A stretch of 39,629 nt of DNA from Reyranella sp. GTDB taxonomy: Bacteria > Pseudomonadota > Alphaproteobacteria > Reyranellales > Reyranellaceae. The position numbers and the translations under genes were made by a program. Shown piece by piece: positions 19,340 to 26,981 of this stretch. The notes under the pieces were generated by a model. That model saw nothing but the letters and a program-made list of their open reading frames with translations, did not search any database and was not told the origin of the DNA. The DNA lies in the NCBI GenBank assembly GCA_021732285.1, contig JAKFVH010000241.1, positions 1 through 39,629 of the forward strand. Reading direction: 5' to 3'. The first letter of the stretch is position 1. Each line of letters starts with the position of its first letter.

Positions 19340-20723
19340 GTGTTTCCTCCACCTTGAACCAGCCGAACCCCTTGGCGCCGCCGTGTCCAAGCGTCAGTCC
19401 GTTGCGTCGAACATCATCGGCGAGAAACCTGAAGAGCCCGAGATCGTCCGGCGAGGGCGACGCCTCGCCGCCACGGCTCGTCAGCACGAGCTCGACGTCG
19501 AGAACGACGTTGATGAACGCTCGGGTCTCAAAAAGGGCGCCGTCGAGAGGCGCGCCGGAAAAGCGATCGAGGGCGACGGAGGTGACGTCCACTTCGTCGA
19601 TGCGTTCCGGTTCGGCGAGCCGCATTCGCGCCAGTTCCACCAGGGCCGCAAAGCCGGACACGCCGAACAGACGCTCGACGGAAGACAAGAGCCTGGCATC
19701 GGACGCCGTCCTGACGATGCGCGGCGCGGCCGTCGCGCCGTAGGCAGATCTGTCGATATCCACGAGCTGGAGGGACGCCTTGCCTTCCCGCAGCTCCTTC
19801 AAGCCCCACAGCCAGCGGGAGCGGGCACGCAGGGCGCCCATCATGCTCGACTCCAGAAGGAGCGGCAGTCGATCCTCGATCCGCTGCGGAGCGACCTGGA
19901 CCTGGTCGTCCCGGTTCGCTTGGGGCTTGCTGGAGGAATCGACGACGAGAAAAGGTCCTTCGCAAGCCAGATGGATGGGAAAGCTTTGGACCGGCGGGCG
20001 GAGCCGCGTGTCGGCATACGTCTTCCAAAGACGTGTGAAGTCCTCGGCATCCGACAGCCGTCCGTCCCCTCCCAAGGACCGGCCCGAAACCGCGAGCTTG
20101 TCCGGCAGCACCCTGACGCGGCCGCCGCCGCGGCCCATCGGTTGTCCGCCCTCCGCGGCAAGGCAGCCCAGCGATTGCAGCAGCAGCGCGAGTCCGTTGT
20201 CGCCAGCGTCGAGGACACCGCCCTTCGCCGTGAGGAGAAGGGAGAAGGCGAACTCCGCACCCGACGCCAGCGTCTCCTCGAAGTAGAGATGGTTCTCCAT
20301 CGCCGCGCCGGTGCCGGCGTCGACCGACGTGCGCGCGGCAACGAAGATGCCCTCGCCGAGCTCACCGGCATCGGCAAAAGGCATGGCGGCAGCGGACGGC
20401 CGCACGAGGCATCGCAAGGTCCGCGGCAGCAGCCGCCCCATGCGCCCGCCGCGACCCGACGATCCCGGTTCGCCGAACACCTCCATGACGGCACCGTCCT
20501 GCGGCCCGCGCAGGTCTTCGGCCAGGCGGCGCAGAACGCCCTTGAAGGTCGTCGCGGGAACGATCGGCGCGCCACTCCCGTCGCGAGCCAGGCACGCGGC
20601 CTCGGGCGGCGGCTCGCCGTCCCGGCCTTCGAGGCGCCGGCAGGGACGGCTCTCGCCAGTGCCGATGTGCAAGGGCGCCACGACCTGAAGTCGCCCGGAG
20701 ATTTCCCAACGATCCTCAAACAT
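19326..20723 (-). CDS. type III CRISPR RAMP protein with two RAMP domains (Csm3/Cmr4-like)
   Basis: A 465-aa protein with two Cas7-type RAMP domains. The first has LHIGTGES at residues 18-25, the helix IVPATTFKGVLRRLAEDL at 54-71 and the glycine-rich QPMGRGGGRVRV near 200. The second starts around 245 (FPIHLACEGPFLVVDSS), has LLLESSMMGALRARSRW and ends with the glycine loop LTLGHGGAKGFGWFKVE. These are the hallmark G-rich loop and helix of RAMPs. Whether aspartates for target-RNA cleavage are present cannot be settled without alignment. ATG 20723 overlaps the upstream RAMP stop by 8 nt. Confidence 0.85.
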   Translation of the reverse strand: MFEDRWEISGRLQVVAPLHIGTGESRPCRRLEGRDGEPPPEAACLARDGSGAPIVPATTFKGVLRRLAEDLRGPQDGAVMEVFGEPGSSGRGGRMGRLLPRTLRCLVRPSAAAMPFADAGELGEGIFVAARTSVDAGTGAAMENHLYFEETLASGAEFAFSLLLTAKGGVLDAGDNGLALLLQSLGCLAAEGGQPMGRGGGRVRVLPDKLAVSGRSLGGDGRLSDAEDFTRLWKTYADTRLRPPVQSFPIHLACEGPFLVVDSSSKPQANRDDQVQVAPQRIEDRLPLLLESSMMGALRARSRWLWGLKELREGKASLQLVDIDRSAYGATAAPRIVRTASDARLLSSVERLFGVSGFAALVELARMRLAEPERIDEVDVTSVALDRFSGAPLDGALFETRAFINVVLDVELVLTSRGGEASPSPDDLGLFRFLADDVRRNGLTLGHGGAKGFGWFKVEETHASG

Positions 20724-22548
20724 GGTGGACCCCCCGGGCGAGGCCTCGGTGATCGACCATGTTGCAGGCGATCTCGCCGTAGCCGTTTTGCGGCACGAAC
20801 GGGCAGGTCCGCCATGTGGCGACGATGCGGCCGCCCTTGCCGTCGGAGAAGACAGGCGGCACGAGACCGAACCGGAGCATCTCGGAGAGCGCCCCCACGT
20901 CGGGTTTGGACATCAGGAAAACGGCCCCCGCCTCCGTCAACAGGAAGGGATAGTAGGTCGTCGCACCATAGAGCCGACGCCGCATGCCCAGGTACCCGCC
21001 CGCGAGGCGGTGCGAGGCGAAGAAGCGGACGAGCTCGGCGCCGCAGGCAGCCCGCCAATACTCCGCATAGCGCGCGAATTCGGTGCCCGGCGCCAGCGGA
21101 TCGATCATCAAAGCGGGAGTCTTGAGCGAGACCGCGAAGAGGTCCGGATGCTCCCCGCCGACCGGCTCGCACGACGCCGGCCCTTCTTCCGCACCTCTTT
21201 CCACCGCGGCGAAAGCATCGGTCCGGCCGATCGGGCCGAGCCCCGCTTCCAGAAGGCCGAACAGCGCCGCGCGGCAGCGAACGTCGACCGCCTCGGCATC
21301 GACGACGAAGCGCCAACGCCGCTTGTCACCGCGTTTCGCACCGTCCAACCAGCGGTGGCTTCGGGCGACGACTCCGAACAGTTGATGCTCTTCGGCGGCA
21401 AGCGCATCGTCCTCTATCGCCACATGCATGCGTGGCAGCGCCTCGGGGCCTCGACCGGCGGCAAATCCCTCGGCCTGGGCGAACACGTCGAAATCATCGT
21501 CCTTCCAATCCAGCGGAAACTGTGCCGGCGACGGATCGCCAGCGGTGCCGAACGCGAAACCGGCGGGTTCGCCAGGCGCCACCCCATCGAGGCCCACGAC
21601 GAGAGCATCGCCAAAGTCGGGCTTCTCGCCGGTGTGGCCATGCAACACGGAGGAAGGAACCGGCCAACCGAAACAATCTCCGTGCTCGTTCTCGGGAAAG
21701 GCATGACCGACGCGCAACGCGGCGAGCGCTTCGGCCCAAGGCTCGTCGCTCTCCGGATCGACGACTCCGCTTGCCGCGAGGCGCTGCGCAAGCGCACCCT
21801 TCAGCGCCGCACCCGGCACCACGGAGCTGCCGAGGAACATGTTGTCCGCCAGCCGTTCGGCATCGACCAGGAAGGGGCGGTCGAAGGTCAAGCGATAGCA
21901 CCGGCGGACCTGCTCTCGGCTGGGCGGGAATTCCAGCACCGGCGCGCTTGCGGCCATGGACTCGACGATACGCACGGAGGCCTCGACGATTTCACCGAAG
22001 CCCGCGCTCTTCAGCGCGCCGATGCCGGCAACGAGTCCGAGTGCCAGACGCATGCGTTCCACGAGCCATTCCGCGGGATAGATCGCGTCGGCGTCGAAGA
22101 CGACCTCACCCGAGAACGCCACCTCTTCACCGATCGGCGCCGCCAACTCGACGACCTGGAGGGCGCCCGACTTGGCCGCGCCCAGGGCATCGTCGATTTC
22201 CACGCGCGTCGTCACGGCGCTGGCCGGACGAACCTCGGCCACGAGATCGGCAAAGAACAGCCGGCCGCGGCTCGGACGATCCTGCTCGCCGCCAAGGCCG
22301 CCCGATTCGGAGGCGACGCCGAACAGATCCCGGATCGCCCCCTCTGGGACGACGCCAGGAGCGCGCTTGGCCATCTTCTCGAGTGCCATGCGCAGCACGC
22401 CGCGGAGCTGGGTGCCCGGGATGAGCGGGTGTCCCTGCTCGTCGCGCAGGGCCGCGGCATCGACCGCCAGCCGGGCATTCACCAGGCCGCGAAACAGGAA
22501 TGGGCTCCTGACCACGAGCCTCGCGACGAGCCGGACCCGCTGTCTCAT
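20716..22548 (-). CDS. type III CRISPR RAMP protein with two RAMP domains (Csx10/Csm3-like)
   Basis: A 610-aa RAMP fusion. Domain one (about residues 1-215) has VRSPFLFRGLVNARLAVD, the helix IPGTQLRGVLRMALEKM and the G-rich end AGIGALKSAGFGEIVEA. Domain two (from about 235) has CYRLTFDRPFLVDAERL, FLGSSVVPGAALKGALAQRL and later insertions. A C-terminal part contains HRLAGGYLGMRRRLYG and VPPVFSDGKGG. The layout recalls Csx10-type double RAMPs of subtype III-D. The start ATG 22548 shares an ATGA with the Cas10 stop, so translation is coupled. It probably contributes to the crRNA-binding backbone. Confidence 0.85.
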   Translation of the reverse strand: MRQRVRLVARLVVRSPFLFRGLVNARLAVDAAALRDEQGHPLIPGTQLRGVLRMALEKMAKRAPGVVPEGAIRDLFGVASESGGLGGEQDRPSRGRLFFADLVAEVRPASAVTTRVEIDDALGAAKSGALQVVELAAPIGEEVAFSGEVVFDADAIYPAEWLVERMRLALGLVAGIGALKSAGFGEIVEASVRIVESMAASAPVLEFPPSREQVRRCYRLTFDRPFLVDAERLADNMFLGSSVVPGAALKGALAQRLAASGVVDPESDEPWAEALAALRVGHAFPENEHGDCFGWPVPSSVLHGHTGEKPDFGDALVVGLDGVAPGEPAGFAFGTAGDPSPAQFPLDWKDDDFDVFAQAEGFAAGRGPEALPRMHVAIEDDALAAEEHQLFGVVARSHRWLDGAKRGDKRRWRFVVDAEAVDVRCRAALFGLLEAGLGPIGRTDAFAAVERGAEEGPASCEPVGGEHPDLFAVSLKTPALMIDPLAPGTEFARYAEYWRAACGAELVRFFASHRLAGGYLGMRRRLYGATTYYPFLLTEAGAVFLMSKPDVGALSEMLRFGLVPPVFSDGKGGRIVATWRTCPFVPQNGYGEIACNMVDHRGLARGVHHV

Positions 22549-24974
22549 GCCGGCTCTCCCGGATCGGAGCCGGCGAGCTCCGGCATGGCGTAATCCCACA
22601 GGGTCGCGTGGAAGGTCAGCGAATGGGCAAACAGACCGTGCGGCAGGATCAGGTCTTTCGCCGTCATGCCGGAAGCTCCCGTCCGCCGGAGATAGCGGGA
22701 GAAGCTGTCCTTCAAGCGGTCGTCGGCTGCCGTTTTGAACGCCAGGGCCGCTGCCGCGTCATCCATGCGCAGATGCCGGTAGATCTGCGAACGGGGAAAA
22801 TCGCCGGCCCGCAGCTTCAGGAGCGCACGGTAAGCAGCCCCCCATTCGCCGCCCGCAAGGGTCAGCATGTCGCGCAACCGGTCGATGCCGGCACCGGGGA
22901 AAAGACGTTCGCGATAGCGCGCGAGCCCTCCTTCGGCCTCGGGCGGGGCGATGCTTTCGAAAACCTCGATCTGAACGATATTCCCGGGCTTCTTCTCGTA
23001 GACGACCTTGGCGTCGTCGGCGAGCGTCCTGGCAAGGCGGCGCGCTTGGCGGATCGGCGTCTTGTAGTGGCAGAACACCAAACCGACGGCGTGGCTGAGC
23101 GGCGCGCCATCCGCTGCCGTCCAAGCGTCGGTCGCCCCCAGGAACCGCCGCAGGAAAGGAAGCCCCAGCCACGCCGGCATGACGAAAGCCAGCTCGTCGC
23201 CGCCCCAGAGAAGGGTCTCGAAACGCAGGCCGAGCAGGTTCCTTTTCCCCGGCTCGCCTTCAGGTTCCCGCACCGCGAACGATCGCCAGTGCGATCCGAG
23301 GGCGCCGGCCTTCAACCATTCGAGGAGGGACTCGAGCAGCCGCTGCTGCAGGTCGCGCATGCGGGCCGACAGGCGGGAGTAGCCGTCCAGCGTCGTCTCG
23401 GCGCGGTATCGGGCGCCGAACTTGTTGCCGTCGGCGTAGAAGATCGCGAGCTTGTTCCTCAGCGACCGCGGCACGACCTCCGGCGGATCGGCGACAATGT
23501 CCTCGAAATGATTGGTGAAGTGCAGTCCCTCGCGCGCCAACGTCCGGCCGACCTTGCCGCCGTAGAAGGCATAGAAGGCCTGCCTCTGGTAGCGCCCGTA
23601 GTCGTGGCGAGCGCGAAAGGACGCCGACACGTTGATCCTGCGGAAGTGATGCGCAGGGATGCGATCCGGCAGAAGGAGCTTGTCCCTCGGCGGACGGAAT
23701 TGGGTGTCGGCGGGACGGATGAAATCGTAGTTCCGGCCGGCATCGGCTTCGTCGCCGCCGGGCCTGGTGACGCCCGCTATTCGCGCGTCGAACGCCGGCA
23801 GCGGCCAGGACCGTTGCAACTGTCTTGCCCGGTTGCGCGCCTCGGCGCGACGAAGGGCGGGGAGGTCGCCGCCCTTGGCGATATCGACCACGTAGGACAT
23901 CTGGGCGTGCGGCGCGCGCTTCCGCCCGCGCCCGCCACACTGCAGGAACGCGACCACATCCTTGCGGATCCGATCGGCCTCGGCCTCATCGACATGAATC
24001 CGAAAGGCGCCGATGGAAGCTCCGCGGAAGAGCAGCCTGTTGGCAACCCCCTGATGGCGCAGATGCCGCGCGACGTCTCGCGGCGCTTCGAGCAGCGCAA
24101 GAGAGCCGCCGCGATATGCGGACAGTTGCTGAACGTCCTCCACCGTGGTCGCGAAATCGATGCCTTCCAGGCGGAGAACGAAGGTCGTCAGGCGGGCAGC
24201 GCGGGCAATCGTATCCAGGGTTCGCCGACGCCCGGCCTCGTCCAATGGACCGCACCCCCAAAAGCCTGCACGGGGGAGATCGCCGCCCCAGTACGATCCC
24301 GGGACCATGTCGGCAAGACGGGCGATCAACGCCCCGTCGGCGAACATCGCGACCTCGCCCGGCATGGCGACGACCAGCCCGGCATGGCCAGGACCGCCGA
24401 GATCGGCATCCATGCCATCGGCGATCGCACTCGCCGTGTCGGACGACGTCTCGATCCAAGCGAGGCCGTGGTTCTCCACGCGCCGGCCGATCGCTCGCGT
24501 GGCCTCGCGTTCTTCCTCCTCGGTCACGCCCTGTGCCGCGCGATCGGCGGACCGGATGGCCCGCATCTCCTCGGCGGTCGCCCCGATCGCCTTCATGGCC
24601 GCGACATGGCCGCGGTCGTTGGCAGCGACCAGCGCCAAGCGCCGCGTCCAGGCATCGCGCGGCAATCCCAGCCGGTCGAACACCTGCTCGATCGAGGTCG
24701 GACGGTCGCGCCCGGCTAGATCCCCGTGGTGGTCGACGACGACCACTGCACGCTCGCGGTCGAAGGCATCCCGCGGCAGGTCGTCGGCGAGCTCGATCAA
24801 CACCGGCTTGTCACTCGCGGCGATCGCGGCAGCGAGCTCGTTCCGATAAGCCGAGAGCTTCGCGCCCCAGCGCAGCCCCTTGTCATGGAAACGACCCGGC
24901 GCGTGCACGGCCAGCAGGCGGGCGATCTCCGCCATCTCGAGGTCGTGCCCACCGAGGAAATAGCGGTCAGCCAT
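22545..24974 (-). CDS. cas10: Cas10 with N-terminal DHH phosphoesterase-like domain
   Basis: An 809-aa protein. Residues 1-170 look like a DHH phosphoesterase: GGHDLEMAE (motif I, Asp11), LIELADDLP (Asp64/65), VVVDHHGDL (DHH 81-83) and AANDRGHV (Asp120). The rest is Cas10. Palm 1 is near 265-300 (VEDVQQLSAYRGGSLALL). Palm 2 has YADGNKFG (Asp515) and the nucleotidyl-cyclase motif GGDE at 591-594 in LLWGGDELAFVMP, a variant of GGDD. A helical C-terminal domain follows. No HD nuclease motif is seen. Cas10 is the signal-making large subunit of type III complexes. DHH enzymes can hydrolyse nucleotide signals, so this domain may degrade Cas10's own product. I chose ATG 24974, which overlaps the corA stop by 8 nt; a TTG at 24995 is less likely. 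Confidence 0.85.
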   Translation of the reverse strand: MADRYFLGGHDLEMAEIARLLAVHAPGRFHDKGLRWGAKLSAYRNELAAAIAASDKPVLIELADDLPRDAFDRERAVVVVDHHGDLAGRDRPTSIEQVFDRLGLPRDAWTRRLALVAANDRGHVAAMKAIGATAEEMRAIRSADRAAQGVTEEEEREATRAIGRRVENHGLAWIETSSDTASAIADGMDADLGGPGHAGLVVAMPGEVAMFADGALIARLADMVPGSYWGGDLPRAGFWGCGPLDEAGRRRTLDTIARAARLTTFVLRLEGIDFATTVEDVQQLSAYRGGSLALLEAPRDVARHLRHQGVANRLLFRGASIGAFRIHVDEAEADRIRKDVVAFLQCGGRGRKRAPHAQMSYVVDIAKGGDLPALRRAEARNRARQLQRSWPLPAFDARIAGVTRPGGDEADAGRNYDFIRPADTQFRPPRDKLLLPDRIPAHHFRRINVSASFRARHDYGRYQRQAFYAFYGGKVGRTLAREGLHFTNHFEDIVADPPEVVPRSLRNKLAIFYADGNKFGARYRAETTLDGYSRLSARMRDLQQRLLESLLEWLKAGALGSHWRSFAVREPEGEPGKRNLLGLRFETLLWGGDELAFVMPAWLGLPFLRRFLGATDAWTAADGAPLSHAVGLVFCHYKTPIRQARRLARTLADDAKVVYEKKPGNIVQIEVFESIAPPEAEGGLARYRERLFPGAGIDRLRDMLTLAGGEWGAAYRALLKLRAGDFPRSQIYRHLRMDDAAAALAFKTAADDRLKDSFSRYLRRTGASGMTAKDLILPHGLFAHSLTFHATLWDYAMPELAGSDPGEPA

Positions 24975-26739
24975 GTGCCCGGATCGCAAAAGCAATCAGA
25001 GAGGTCGCGGCGAATACGACCAGCAGAATGCCGAACAGGGCTTTCAGCCGCCCTTGCCACAGGCCGAGATACCGCAGCCCCGCCAGTCCGGCGATGCAAA
25101 AGAACGCGGCCACCGCCGCGGCAAGCGCAATATGCGACGCAACATTCCAATCCTCGAACCGTTTCTCGTCGAACACCACGTTCATGCCCATGGTGCTGCT
25201 GGCGAGCCCCAGGACGACACCGATGGCCGCGACGTTCGCGAGTTTGTTCGCCGCTGCCGTCTGGTGCTCCTCCGTCCGCGCCGAGAGGAAGGCATTGGCG
25301 TTGCGCAGCTCGTCCTTTACGTCGTCGAACAACGCGTCGAGCTCGAGCTGCGCCCGCCAGAGCGAGAACACCTCGCGGGCCTGCATCTGGTTGGAAATGC
25401 CGGTGAAACGATAGCGATGGACGAATTGCAGGAAGTCGCCCTCGATGAGCGCCATCCGCTCGCGGAACTGCTCATTTCGATCGTGCGCCACATGCTTTCC
25501 GCTCCCGTCCAGCGCCTCCACCGCGCGCGTGATGCGCATGGAATAGGACAACAGGCTCGCATGCTGGAAATGCAACAGCAGCCCCATCTGAAAGTAGTGC
25601 CGCCGGACATGCTCCGAAACATAGGAATCGAAGTCCGAGCCCGCCCCGACCGCAACGAAGGCATAGCCGGAAAGGAGGTAGAGAGTGCCGCGATCGCCGA
25701 AGCGATCGTAGACATGATTGGGCCAAACCCTCGCGAGGAACCCCCGATCGTAGGGATACGCATCGTCTTCGGGGCCGTCAGCGAAGCAGAGTCGCATGAG
25801 ATCGCCGTCGCGGACGGAGGCAAGAGCCTGACGGCCATCGCACCCGTCGGCCGACGAGAGCGAAACCGTCGCCATCGTCGGCATGCGCTCGTCGGAGAGC
25901 GAGCGCCAATAGTCCCCGCCGGGCCGTCGTTCGAGCGGCAGCGCGCCGGCCACGAGATAGCGCCAATGGCCGAAGAGCGGCGTCTGCCTGCTGCCGTCGC
26001 CCATGGCATCGACATCCCCGATCGTGTCTTCGGCCCGCCAGCTCGGGCATTCGCCACCGACCTGCGGAGGGGAGCTGCCGGCTTCGGCGAGCCAGGAAAC
26101 GCCGTCCGGCACGAAGCCGCGCGGCGCGCCCACGCCATCCTGAAAGAACGGTGCGTAGAGGCGACGAAAGCAATCGTGGAAGCACTGGAACGCGGCGAGC
26201 GTCCAATCCTCGCCGTGGACTTCCAGGACCACGACCGCCACGCCGGTCGAAAAGAGATAGAGATTGAGCCGCTCGACGTCGAGCGTCTTGTCCCAGCGCT
26301 GCAGCGACTCGCCGATTTGCTTCTGGAAAGCGACGCGGACATGGCGCAGGTCGCGCCGCTGGAAGAGCTGGATCGGTGGTGGCGTCTCGCGCTCAGGCGC
26401 GGGGCGGCGAAAAAGCGTGGTGCGGACGAACTCGTGGAAGTAGAGCGCTTCGGCATAGGCATGGCCGCGCCTGCCGACACGTTCGTCTTCACGCTCGCCG
26501 AACGGCGGCGGTATGTGGTCCAGCGTGTCGTCGATGCGCTGCCAGCAAGACTGCCGATCGCCAGGCGGCCCGCCGGCGATCGCGTGCGCGTGATCGGAGA
26601 TCGCCTCCGCCATGGATTTTCCGTCCGCGGCCTTGTGCAGGATCAACGGCCAGAACAACAACAATCGCCCGCGCCCAACGCGGATATCGTTGGCGAGACG
26701 CTTGCCGGCGTCCGCGATGTTCTCTTGCCCCATGTCCAT
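24967..26739 (-). CDS. CorA-like membrane protein, candidate type III effector
   Basis: A 590-aa protein with a large soluble N-terminal part (about 1-490) and C-terminal membrane helices. The first helix, LANVAAIGVVLGLASSTMGMN, ends in the GMN signature of CorA channels (residues 518-520). A second helix (about 536-560) and a third (about 567-588) follow. CorA proteins form pentameric ion channels. CorA homologues are effectors in type III systems that use SAM-AMP, as in Bacteroides fragilis. The start ATG 26739 has AGGGGAG 5 nt upstream; an in-frame GTG at 26817 lacks this. It is the first gene after the array, on the same strand, and overlaps cas10. The long soluble part would be the sensor (inference). 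Confidence 0.78.
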   Translation of the reverse strand: MDMGQENIADAGKRLANDIRVGRGRLLLFWPLILHKAADGKSMAEAISDHAHAIAGGPPGDRQSCWQRIDDTLDHIPPPFGEREDERVGRRGHAYAEALYFHEFVRTTLFRRPAPERETPPPIQLFQRRDLRHVRVAFQKQIGESLQRWDKTLDVERLNLYLFSTGVAVVVLEVHGEDWTLAAFQCFHDCFRRLYAPFFQDGVGAPRGFVPDGVSWLAEAGSSPPQVGGECPSWRAEDTIGDVDAMGDGSRQTPLFGHWRYLVAGALPLERRPGGDYWRSLSDERMPTMATVSLSSADGCDGRQALASVRDGDLMRLCFADGPEDDAYPYDRGFLARVWPNHVYDRFGDRGTLYLLSGYAFVAVGAGSDFDSYVSEHVRRHYFQMGLLLHFQHASLLSYSMRITRAVEALDGSGKHVAHDRNEQFRERMALIEGDFLQFVHRYRFTGISNQMQAREVFSLWRAQLELDALFDDVKDELRNANAFLSARTEEHQTAAANKLANVAAIGVVLGLASSTMGMNVVFDEKRFEDWNVASHIALAAAVAAFFCIAGLAGLRYLGLWQGRLKALFGILLVVFAATSLIAFAIRAHG

Positions 26740-26917
26740 CGCCGCTCCCCTGAGTTTAATTAGGCCATCTCCCGGCAACCGGATCAAGAGGCCCGGCGAG
26801 CGGCCGGCTCGGTGCACGCGGCCCGGCGAGGTTTCGATTCATACCCGATTTCTGGGCGCCGAGGCCCCGCCGTGGACGTTTCAGATACCGGGCAAAAGCC
26901 AGCGCAAGGCGAACGGC

Positions 26918-26950
26918 GTCACAATCCGCGTGCGAAGCGGAGCGTCGAGC
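26918..26950 (-). repeat. degenerate terminal CRISPR repeat (leader-distal)
   Basis: A decayed repeat beginning GTCACAATCCGCGTGCGAAG on the plus strand, with a 4-nt deletion (TGAG) in its second half and several substitutions. It is followed by a 31-nt spacer-like gap (26951-26981) before the first near-perfect repeat. Decay at this end marks it as the old, leader-distal end of the array. The 178 nt between it and corA (26740-26917) hold only the corA ribosome site and a duplicated GCCCGGCGAG; I see no clear promoter there. Confidence 0.8.
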
Positions 26951-26981
26951 AGGCCTGGAACAACGGCTACAGCATTGTCCA

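Noticed and set aside
17060..22548. Single-chain III-E effector (gRAMP)
   Set aside because: Three separate RAMP proteins and a Cas10 are present, unlike III-E, which lacks Cas10 and has one giant protein.
22545..24974. HD nuclease domain in Cas10
   Set aside because: No HD pair with the expected surrounding helices at the N-terminus; that place is taken by the DHH-like domain.
16032..26739. Cas11-type small subunit, Csm6/Csx1 or another CARF effector
   Set aside because: No short gene and no CARF-HEPN or CARF-nuclease protein was found; all operon space is used by the six overlapping genes.
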